Positions 45,541 through 54,543 of a DNA stretch of 64,000 bases are shown piece by piece (position 1 is the stretch's first letter; the number at the start of each line of letters is the position of its first letter). Under the pieces are notes generated by a model that saw only the letters and a program-made list of their open reading frames with translations, made no database searches and was not told where the DNA came from. The position numbers were made by a program, and so were the translations under genes. Origin of the DNA: Tigriopus japonicus (lineage: Eukaryota > Arthropoda > Copepoda > Harpacticoida > Harpacticidae); assembly GCA_010645155.1 (NCBI GenBank), contig CM021314.1, forward strand, positions 6,956,279 to 7,020,278, written 5' to 3'.

Positions 45541-48500
45541 TTATGGACTTTGGCGATTTCCAATTGGAGTGTACGGTTGGCCCCCATGTTTAATCCAACG
45601 TTTCTCAAATTGCTTCTCTAAGATTTCGCAACCTTTTATACGGGTCAATCCAGTTTCTTCGAGACGAAATTCGCACATCCGAAAAGAGTCCTTCCCAGCA
45701 ACCGAAAGTAGTGGTTCCCGGTCTGAATACAGTTCCATCTGACGTCCAATCCAGTCCCCATCAAAATGGGCATACCATCGGCCGGGCGAGGGTTCCTCAG
45801 TTGAGCCTTGTTGATTGAGTTCCATATTAATATTTGGAATTTCCAACCGAAAATAACGTTGCTCTGTATTGATCAAGGATGAGGGTGAGAGCGAAACATT
45901 GGCCTCCTTGAATTTGGCCACTTCTTCAACAATTTTTTTTGGAACCCGAATGTTTCTTTTACTCGCAGGGAATTCTTTTTCGTTGGATTTTTGCCAATCG
46001 TGGTAAACTTTGGAGCGCCGGAAAATCTCTTGGCGACAAGTTGAAAGAAACTCGATGTCACAGGACGTATTCATTGAGTCGCGAAGTTTGACAAAGGTCC
46101 AATTAGATAAATTATACTTCGGAGGAGCCTGTTCTGTTTTTGGGGTGGTTGCTTTGGAAACCATTTTCTTTTGCATCTCCGCTTCCTCCATCCTTCTTTT
46201 GACTTCCATCTCGGCCTTTAATTTCTTTTCTTGTTCCACTTTAACTCGTTTCTTCTCCTCATCGATCTTCCGTTGTTTCTCAGCCTCCATTTCTCGCTGG
46301 AGTTTCTTCATCCTTTCTTGCTCTTCGGCGATCTTCTGATCCTTGATCTTCTTCTGAGCCGAATCAATCGCTCCATAGATCTTGTCCACCAACAACTGAT
46401 ATCGCGCATCCAAAACACTAATCTTCACTGGGAACGTGGCACGTACCCAACTGATTTCTGTCTGGAGCTCTCTGTTGAGCTCTTGGGCATTTTGTTTCAC
46501 GGCTGCTTGATCCTTGGTCAAACTTTGGCTCATCTTTTCGATTTGCGTGATTTGTTCCACGAGCTTCCGTAGACGTTTGATGGCTTTGAACCTGGGAGCG
46601 TGCTTCTTTTTAGCCAAATACATTCGTGTGAACTTTTGAATCACCACCAAAGCCTCACGACGATAAATAATCTTATTCTTCAACTTGATCACAGATAAGG
46701 CTCCCCATTGGGCCTTCTTCCATTGACTGCACAGGATCCAGTGATACACTTTCTCGATGAGGCTTTGCAGGTGCTTGGGATCAGCTTTCATCATTTGATC
46801 GAACTCGGCAAACTTTCCCGGACGAAAGAACACTTTTGTGAGTCCAAACTTGAAGTCGTTATCATCCAAGCCCAACGCTTTGAAGAGGGCCTTGCAAAAG
46901 AGCCGTGGGTTCAATCGGGCCAATTTGGGCGGCATGTATTTCTTGTACATGGAGTAAAGCTCCGAGAATTGAGTTCGTGATGGATAGCCTTGCTGCATGA
47001 GCTCTAGTACACTCGTCATGCCAGCACATTGAAGCTGAGACAAGATTGAACCTCCTTCAAAGGTCCTTGCAATCATTTTAACATTGGGTTTGATACATCG
47101 AATGAAACTTGTACCGGTAGATTCCAGCTTCTCCATGAGCGATGCCAATTGCGTCTGAAATTTGGATCCTACTGAGATGAAGGTCAGCTTGCCTTTGGGC
47201 GCACTCTTCTTTTCACCGGTGGCAAACAAGCCCCTAACAAAAGAATTTTGGCACTCTTGGACTAAAACTTCTAATGAGGCATGAAGGGCGTCATTGTTCT
47301 TCTCGATGAATTGTGCCGTTTGGTAGCAAACTGTTCCTGCAAAATGTCGAATAACGAATCCATTTTCATCATGAATTTCTCGATGTTTTCGTTCTTTAGA
47401 GTGTCTGGGCAACGCCAAACGCGAATAGGGACCGCCATTCCTCTCATGTACCTCCAAAGTAAAGTGCCTATTGGAGGGTTTGGGCAATTTCGATTCCTCA
47501 TCCAGCAAACTAAAAAGCCCATTTCCTTTGGCTTCAATGAGATCAATGCAGTCCTGATTGTCCACAAAATTGATCCGCTTCACGCCCAACCCCTCTCGTT
47601 CGTAAAGCTCTTGCTCAACCTTTAGAATTCTCTGATTGAAAAACTGTTGGAGTTTCTCGTTGCAATAGTTGATGCAGAATTGCTCAAAGCTGTTGACTGT
47701 GAAGTACTCAAAGCCAGCAATGTCGAGCACTCCAATGTAGTAAGAAGATTGCTCGAACGGAATACTGTCATTGATTTGCTTTACAATGAAGTCAAACAGA
47801 CTGCTATAAATGGCCTTGGCCAAGGCATCTCGGGCGTTGGTGGCTTCGTGAACCTTCAAAGGGACCATGATAACGGTACCTTTGTAACCTCCTTTGGCTG
47901 CTTGCATTACTCTGGCTGTCAAAGAGCGACGCAACTCATCTGCGTCCAAGCCCATGAGAGAGGCAACCACTTGAAGGGAATCCTCAGAGTCATCGGTCAC
48001 TCGACAACCGCCTCGATTGTCATCCGGGTCATCTTCGAATTCGATGTTTCCCAAATGGAGGACGGTGGCAATGGTCGAGTAAACTTGTTGCCGAACTTGG
48101 GCATCCATTCCTACTTTTTCTAAATCTGCATCCACCTGTTGAAAGTCCTTGGCATCGTTTCGAATGGGATCAACAAGGGCTCCTTGTTGCAAATGAGCCT
48201 GCGACTTTCTCTCTTTTGGGATAAGAGCGTCATCATTTTCGGTACTGAAATATTGTGTGCATCCCTGTCGAAGGGAATGAAAGTGGTCGGGAGAATTCAG
48301 GTGCAACTTTTTATAAAGATTAGAAGGAGCCCCTGCGCACAATTGATAAAATATGTGATAGTTCCTTTCCCTTAAGGCATTGTTCGTCACTCGTGTTTTT
48401 TCGAGCAAGTAATGCGAGATATATCCGCCGACGACAGAAAACTTCGTGTCAAAATGGATTTCGATGAACTTGCCAAATCGAGAACTGTTGTTGTTTCGAA

Positions 48501-49092
48501 TGGTCTTGGCGTTTCCAAACGCCTCCAAAATGGGATTAGCATTCAAAATTTTGGATTCCAGGGCGCCTGCACTCTGTCCAAAGTTATCACAAAGGTATTT
48601 CAAGATGTATTTCGTTGATTCGGTCTTGCCCGCTCCGGATTCGCCAGACACAATAATGGATTGAGATTGCTTCAGAACTTTCATGTCCCTGAAAGCCTTG
48701 TCGGCAATAGCAAATACGTGAGGTGGTAAGGTACCCAAAGAACGCCCTTGATAAATCTTGAAGGTCGAGGAATCATATAATTTCTCAACTTCTGTATAAG
48801 GGTTGATGGCGATCAAAATGTTGGCCACATAGGTATAAATCTTGTCCTTGTCATATCGGCGCTTGATGTTGTTCAAGAGAGTGGCTTCATTCAGGTAAAT
48901 AAGACCACAGTTGTCATCTACGTCTTTTGCGTCGTCGTCTTCTGCGGGGTAAATGTCTTTAAAGAGTGTTACCACTTTCTTTTTGTTTGGTGCGAACGGC
49001 TCAACTGTGACCGTATCTCCTCCTAGGTCAGTTATTCTGCCTCGGATAAAGCCCTCTTCAGGGTCTGGCACCCAAACCTTTTCCTTATCCAT
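45541..49092 (-). CDS. Myo6: Unconventional myosin VI, paralogue A (short tail)
   Basis: 1,183 residues in one uninterrupted exon. ATG at 49092 (MDKEKVWVPDPEEGF) lies six bases after a TTTTTAG splice acceptor, implying a 5'-UTR intron. The motor has P-loop GESGAGKT (150-157), switch I NNNSSRFGK (200-208) and switch II DIAGFEYF (457-464). The insert after the converter (HWILCSQWKKAQWGALSVIK) is the reverse-gear signature that makes myosin VI walk to the actin minus end. An IQ motif, helical charged segment and cargo-binding domain follow. Compared with paralogue B at 54544 it lacks about 60 coiled-coil residues before the tail. Its adaptor sites are altered: RRS instead of RRL, and RWY instead of WWY. 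Long DNA tracts are identical to paralogue B. The motor motifs are intact, so it is probably functional rather than a pseudogene. Confidence 0.95.
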   Translation of the reverse strand: MDKEKVWVPDPEEGFIRGRITDLGGDTVTVEPFAPNKKKVVTLFKDIYPAEDDDAKDVDDNCGLIYLNEATLLNNIKRRYDKDKIYTYVANILIAINPYTEVEKLYDSSTFKIYQGRSLGTLPPHVFAIADKAFRDMKVLKQSQSIIVSGESGAGKTESTKYILKYLCDNFGQSAGALESKILNANPILEAFGNAKTIRNNNSSRFGKFIEIHFDTKFSVVGGYISHYLLEKTRVTNNALRERNYHIFYQLCAGAPSNLYKKLHLNSPDHFHSLRQGCTQYFSTENDDALIPKERKSQAHLQQGALVDPIRNDAKDFQQVDADLEKVGMDAQVRQQVYSTIATVLHLGNIEFEDDPDDNRGGCRVTDDSEDSLQVVASLMGLDADELRRSLTARVMQAAKGGYKGTVIMVPLKVHEATNARDALAKAIYSSLFDFIVKQINDSIPFEQSSYYIGVLDIAGFEYFTVNSFEQFCINYCNEKLQQFFNQRILKVEQELYEREGLGVKRINFVDNQDCIDLIEAKGNGLFSLLDEESKLPKPSNRHFTLEVHERNGGPYSRLALPRHSKERKHREIHDENGFVIRHFAGTVCYQTAQFIEKNNDALHASLEVLVQECQNSFVRGLFATGEKKSAPKGKLTFISVGSKFQTQLASLMEKLESTGTSFIRCIKPNVKMIARTFEGGSILSQLQCAGMTSVLELMQQGYPSRTQFSELYSMYKKYMPPKLARLNPRLFCKALFKALGLDDNDFKFGLTKVFFRPGKFAEFDQMMKADPKHLQSLIEKVYHWILCSQWKKAQWGALSVIKLKNKIIYRREALVVIQKFTRMYLAKKKHAPRFKAIKRLRKLVEQITQIEKMSQSLTKDQAAVKQNAQELNRELQTEISWVRATFPVKISVLDARYQLLVDKIYGAIDSAQKKIKDQKIAEEQERMKKLQREMEAEKQRKIDEEKKRVKVEQEKKLKAEMEVKRRMEEAEMQKKMVSKATTPKTEQAPPKYNLSNWTFVKLRDSMNTSCDIEFLSTCRQEIFRRSKVYHDWQKSNEKEFPASKRNIRVPKKIVEEVAKFKEANVSLSPSSLINTEQRYFRLEIPNINMELNQQGSTEEPSPGRWYAHFDGDWIGRQMELYSDREPLLSVAGKDSFRMCEFRLEETGLTRIKGCEILEKQFEKRWIKHGGQPYTPIGNRQSP

Positions 49093-49967
49093 TGAGTCTA
49101 AAAAAAAGTTACATATAAGTTTTGGATAGCAATAACTGTTTTAAAAACCTTAACAGAAAGATATGTTTTCATGTAGTTTCAAACAACATTTCTTCGTTTG
49201 CTGGCTCTTGTAAGAATTAATTCGAACTAATAATGAATTCCATTTGGTGTGGACAGTGGATCTATTTACAAATAAAACTTTGATGTACTTATTTCAGGTA
49301 AATCTGATACTTAATTTTTCAGTGTAGACGAATCAGACCATAATACCTCGTAAGCGAAAAACAACCTTAAAATTGTTTTAAAAAATGAATAAAAAATTCC
49401 GCCAAACGACATATTATTTTCCGGTCTCGAATTGTTTAATTTTGTAAAACTGGAAAAACAGTCTCTTGAAAAGGAAGCTTATATTGGTACTCAAAATTCA
49501 AACAATTTATGATGAAAGAATGAACGAAAGAATCCAAGCTAAATGTGATGTGAATTGTTGATCAAAAGCGCTCCGGTGGCTCAAAGACGAAACTTCAAAC
49601 TCATTTACTCTTGTTATATTTCATTTCAAACCTGATGCATTTTTCAGCAAGCTCCGCGATAATTTCGCTATTCACACCGAAATATTTTCAAAATTTTAAT
49701 GCTTCACAGCCAAGCAACACTTAGATTGAGAGATACGGGAACGCAACCATTTTTTTCAATTTTCATTTCGAATTCAACGGTGCAACAACGTTTGGCCAAC
49801 AATGGGTCTGATTCTCTAACAATTTTGAGGCTAATGATCATACCTTGTCAAATAATACATATCATTGCATGAAATACTCCTAAAATGCATATTTTTGGCA
49901 ACTATGTATCAAATACGTACACTACACTAATGGCGGTGTACTACACTAAGGCTAGCTCGAACAATGA
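49093..49967. other. Upstream region of myosin VI paralogue A
   Basis: AT-rich; should contain the 5'-UTR exon and promoter of paralogue A. No coding exon recognised. Confidence 0.5.
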
Positions 49968-50222
49968 ATTAGTCCGGCCCAGTTTTGTGACAACTTTTTT
50001 TTTCTTTCCGCTGGGGCCAACTTCCTTGTCTCCATAGTAGCAAAATGAGCGAGTGCTTTGTTTCAAACATGTCTACGAAGGCTTGCAAATGGCCGATCAC
50101 AAAAATAAGCACAAATTCTAAGGTCCAAGGGGTAGATATATGCTGTGAAAGGGTCATTTTGAAGAGTTATTGTCAAAATAATGAGTAATTAACGATTTAA
50201 CACACACTTCTCCCGGCTGTGC
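49968..50222 (-). repeat. Dispersed repeat, copy 2
   Basis: Inverse-oriented relative of 35100-35348 (see there). It lies beside a LINE copy, within the transposon-rich spacer between the myosin VI paralogues. Confidence 0.75.
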
Positions 50223-50344
50223 CATGTAGTCGGAGAGTGGTTGCTGACTAGAAGCTTTATTCTTTTTGAGAGAGGCTTTTATACAAACATATATATATGA
50301 CTAGAAGTGAGCACGAGCATATAAGAAGGAGCAATAAGCTACAA

Positions 50345-50908
50345 ACTAAAACCGCTACAAGGAATGGGATTCCCTGTAAAGAGAGTTAATGATTAATATA
50401 GTTTATAAAATTACCGTTTATATGAAATTTGATCTGCCAATGAGTTACTGTTGGCAGATCTGTACAATCCTTGAATAGTGGGTTGGTCAGGAATAGTATT
50501 CAAAAATTTGTCCAATCCTGCCTTAAATGCTGTTAGAGGATCAGCTCCTACATATTCCCGACAAAGACTAATGGGTAACAAATTGAACAATAAAGGAGCC
50601 CGATAAAGAAGAGAGGAGGACTTCATTGTTCGTACTAGTCTCGATTCCCTTGGATTTGGAGGTGCTCTCAAAAGGCAAGTAAAACCTCTACGATCGCTAC
50701 AACTGATCTCAAATCCTGGGTTAGGACAGAGCCCATGAATGCTCTTGAAAACATACAGTATCAGATACCTTTCGTACCTTCTCTGAGTACTGTACAGCCC
50801 TAACTTCTTGAGCCTCTCCCAATACGAGAGCTCTCTCATTCCTGTGATGTTCCTAGTAAAACATCTTTGAACCTGCTCGACCTTTTGCAAACCTGCCGAA
50901 CTCATATA
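50345..50908 (-). mobile_element. LINE 3' fragment, well preserved
   Basis: Minus-strand relative of the LINE at 1465-2460. The frame 50411-50908 is open from SSAGLQKVEQVQRCFTRNI to the stop after DQISYKR, so this copy is younger than the 1465 copy. The shared 3' UTR reaches about 50345. The 5' side is cut by the mariner fold-back at 50909, which replaces the sequence coding for the preceding SPIWAPM. Confidence 0.9.
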
Positions 50909-51847
50909 CCCCATGTTCCAAAATTAAGGTAACACTTACAAAAATGGGCATAACTTTTAACTGAAAGATTTTCGTGAACATCGAATAAAAGGTTTCATGA
51001 TCTTGAGAGTCTACCAGTTGCCCTTGTTTACTTTAAACATCATTTCCTTCACCCTGAACAACATGGAGACCAAGCGCCAAATGGTGATCGACATGGAGTC
51101 GCGCGGAAAGACGGTGACGGAGACCTTCAAGGCCATGGGAATCAGCCGAAAGGCCATCTATGCCATCAAAAAAAAAGGTTCGAGGAGCGCAGAACTAGCA
51201 AGAGGAAGAAAGGGCAGGGACGGAAGAGGTTGGTAAGGACAAAAGTCAAGATTATCGTTGTCAAAAATCGCGTGAAGAGGAATCCAGTCCGGACCATTTG
51301 TGGCATGGCCAAGGCCATGTCCTTGACCCCGAGCACAGTCCATAGGATTGTTCATGACGATCTGGGAATGAAGTCGAGAGCCAGGAGGAAAAAGCACCTC
51401 ATCAACAAAAATCAAGGCCAAGAGGCTTGCTAGGTCAAAGAAGCTGCTGAACAAGCTGAAGGCCGGAACACCGACGATTTTGTTTTCAGACGAAAAACTT
51501 TGCCGGGTCGATCGTGTCTCCAACAGCCGTACTGATCGATACATTATAGACAAAAGGCCGGAAGATGTCCCCGACAACGTCAAGTTCACGTTCAAGACGA
51601 AGCACGCGGCCTCCGTGATGGTCTTAGGCGTCGTGGCCTCACCGTCTTTCCGCGCGACTCCATGTCGATCACCATTTGGCGCTTGGTCTCCATGTTGTTC
51701 AGGGTGAAGGAAATGATGTTTAAAGTAAACAAGGGCAACTGGTAGACTCTCAAGATCATGAAACCTTTTATTCGATGTTCACGAAAATCTTTCAGTTAAA
51801 AGTTATGCCCATTTTTGTAAGTGTTACCTTAATTTTGGAACATGGGG
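50909..51847 (+). mobile_element. Mariner-type fold-back relic with 209-bp inverted arms
   Basis: Termini CCCCATGTTCCAAAATTAAG (left) and its reverse complement (right) are flanked by TA at 50907-50908 and 51848-51849, the Tc1/mariner target duplication. The arms 50909-51117 and 51639-51847 appear identical over 209 bp. Both include the transposase start (METKRQMVIDMESRGKTVTE at 51063 and, inverted, on the right). The unique middle holds frameshifted transposase pieces: AIYAIKKKG, a helix-turn-helix part (AKAMSLTPSTVHRIVHDDLG) and FSDEKLCRVDRVSNSRTDRY with the first catalytic Asp. It ends at ASVMVLGVVAS, so the second and third catalytic residues are missing. Not autonomous. Its right half seems to have been replaced by an inverted copy of the left end. 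Confidence 0.9.
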
Positions 51848-51849
51848 TA

Positions 51850-51930
51850 ATGATAATTTTACGCGGTAACGTTAATGCTTAACTTTCTTTACAGGGAATC
51901 CCATTCCTTGGAGCGTTAATAGAAAATCTG
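51850..51930 (+). mobile_element. LINE 3'-UTR scrap in opposite orientation
   Basis: TTTACAGGGAATCCCATTCC and nearby bases match the 3' end of the LINE at 1465-2460 on the plus strand, whereas the LINE on the other side of the mariner relic is on the minus strand. The two pieces therefore point away from each other. Confidence 0.75.
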
Positions 51931-52129
51931 CAAACCAAAAAAATGAAAATAAAAAATGAAGGAAGTTTTCTTAGCACATGTGTCTTCGTATTTGGTTATA
52001 ATTTGATATTTCTCGAAACACCACGCCGAAAATTGGCAAAAAAATGATTAAAAACTTCATAGAATTCTACAAAATATGTACTAAGCCAAGGATGACTAAG
52101 CCCATACGATATATCCTTTCCGAATAAAA

Positions 52130-52530
52130 CTGAAATTAGACGAAAAAAATGAATAATATTGCCTGATTTTACGACAAAAGATGAGAAAATCTGTTCGATT
52201 AGACGGACATAGACGACGAATAAAAATCCTTATTAGACAAAAAAAGACGAAAAGACTGCATTAGAAGACACAAATAATATAATTAATTTCCCAAAAAAAT
52301 GAATGAAACTGACATCTTGGCTTGGAAAAATATTTCTGCTTTGAGTAAAACTGGCAAAATCTAGACAAATAAAAAAGGAAATGCCTTGTGGGCAAGAAAC
52401 AGTTAGTATTACATAAATATTTAAAAAAACGAGTTCAAAATGCCTCTTAGTTTTGTAAACTTTTCAGTGGCTATACATATTAGAACTTGGTTTATTTGTA
52501 AGTGTGGATCGTATTTTTTTGTGTAAAACC
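52130..52530. repeat. Dispersed AT-rich repeat with TTAGACGAAAAA motifs, copy 2
   Basis: ATTAGACGAAAAAAATGAATA and variants at 52130-52270, then a part resembling 35405-35660 (GCAAAATCTAGACAAAT ... AGTGTGGATCGTATTTT) at 52345-52530. The order of the two parts is reversed against the 35-kb copy. Confidence 0.65.
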
Positions 52531-53344
52531 ATAACTTTAGAATGTTAATGTATTTTTGTGGCATTGAAAAACAATACTATAAGTTTGAGACTTTGAGCTT
52601 TAGCACATCCGGAGTTTCTTCTTACTTTTCATGGTTTGGAAATGGACAAATTAAACATTTTAACTCGTCAGCTGATCGACACAATTTCCAAAAATTTCAA
52701 ATTAACAGAAACCCAAGCCGTTTCTTAACATATATTGACTTGGTGTTCAAAAATTAGTTAATTTTGTAGGTTTTTATGTGAACAATATAATTAGTATTTA
52801 ATCTAGACCTGGCAATGAAAAACACAGGCAAACCAAAATTGTTCCGCTTCGTTGCCTGAGCCAGAAACAAAGCTCATTACGTTTAGGAATTTCAGCAATT
52901 TTAGCGAAATGGCCTTTGAGCCTTGTTAGTACTTGTGGGCCTAAATTAATTAATTAATTAATCATTTATTCAAACATTAACAATTGATGATAACCTTACC
53001 TCTATTCAATTTTAAATATCTAGAGCAATCACGTAACGAGTTCAGGAAAGACTAGTTCACGAGTCGAAATTGACTTATCTAGAGTATTGAGCAGATTTAG
53101 TTGGCAATTTCTTATCTCGGCATTGCATGCTATCATTGAAAATGCAAACTCTGTCTATATGATAAACAAATCTTAAATTCAATTGATTCAGATAACTTAC
53201 TTTGAAATATAGACATACTGACAATTGAGAGCCTTCATCATCTTGGTAGTGAGGATCAGCCTTTTAAAAAAATAATATTTGGTACCATAATAAACATGGC
53301 TGAAAGGAAATGCCTAAATCATTTTTTGGGTTACTATTGCTATA
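52531..53344. other. AT-rich spacer
   Basis: No gene seen. Contains a (TTAA)n microsatellite at about 52943-52963. Confidence 0.5.
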
Positions 53345-53960
53345 AGGAATTCGATTCCCTATAAGCAAATAAATCACAGTAAGAATTAATACAATTAACA
53401 TTTAAACGAAAGTTGATCTACGTACGAGTTAGGTTTTGGTAGATCTGTACGACCCTCGAATAGTGGATTAATCAGGAGTTGTTTTTAAAATTATGTCCAA
53501 TCGTGCCTTAAATGCTGTTAGAGGATCAGCTCCTTCATATTCCCGACGAAGACTAATGGACAAAAGATTGAACAATGAAGGAGGCCGATAAAGAAGAGAG
53601 GAGGTCTTCATTGTTCGAACTAGCCTGGATTCTTTGGAATTTGTAGGTGCTCTCAGAGCACGAAAAAAACCTCTACAGTCGTTAGGGCTGACCTCAAAAC
53701 CTGGGTTAGGAACCATGACTGCTCTTGACAACATACAGTTCAGATACCTTCCAAACCTTCTCGGAGTACTGTACAGCCCTAGATTCTGAAGTTCCTCTCT
53801 AATTCCTGTGATGTTCCTAGTGAAACATCGTTGGACCTACTCAACCTTTCACAAACCTGGCGAACTCATTGAAGCCCAAAAGAGTGAGGCATGTTCAAAG
53901 ATGAGGTTGAACAATTGACTTGTACAAAGTTAGCATTGTAGCACTGAACCCATAAGTGCC
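53345..53960 (-). mobile_element. LINE 3' fragment, more decayed copy
   Basis: Same family as 1465-2460 and 50345-50908. The minus strand reads NPGFEVSPNDCRGFF, KESRLVRTMKTSSLLYRPPS and YEGADPLTAFKARLD, with premature stops and frameshifts. The 3' end is a diverged form of the family terminus (AGGGAATCGAATTCC). Confidence 0.85.
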
Positions 53961-54543
53961 ATGGATCCAACTAGAGACACTAATATAGAGATTGGCCAAT
54001 AAAGTCTGTGTAAGCCCGACCAACTAACTGTCTGTGACGTCATCCAACATGCAGGAAGCCAAAGTTTCTGATTAAAAGCTAAGCAATCATAATTACTTGA
54101 GCATTACGTTAGTCGGGACCTTTAATGTTTTGAAGATTAAAACCCAAATTTGTTTGAATGTACTTCTGAACGGTTTTTTGGTTAAACTTTTTACGAATAA
54201 GATGGTAATGTAAAACTACTGCATTATGCTCGAATTACGTCTGAAGACTTCGAGACAATCTCACCAACTTGACTTCATCATACTTAAAATGAGTGGTTAT
54301 TGATTTGTTATTTGGATCGTAAAATTCATAATGTGCAAATTATTAGTTCCAAAACTACAAGTTTGGTTCAGGATATACAATACATCATATACGGAAAAGA
54401 AGCACAAGAAGTGTTATAGATTATTAGTGTAAACCACCATTGAAGAGGGCAGTTTTTCTCGGGTTATGGGGTACAAATAAGAAAGATCAAACGAAAGAAT
54501 GACATGTCAAAAAAGAAAAAATTGCACGGAAAGCCTCCTCCCC
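53961..54543. other. 3' flank of myosin VI paralogue B
   Basis: No gene seen. No plain AATAAA was found in the right orientation within about 400 bases of the stop, so the poly(A) site is undetermined. Confidence 0.45.

Noticed and set aside
51158..51595. 145-codon minus-strand frame inside the mariner relic
   Set aside because: Antisense of the transposase pieces; the plus strand has the recognisable motifs.
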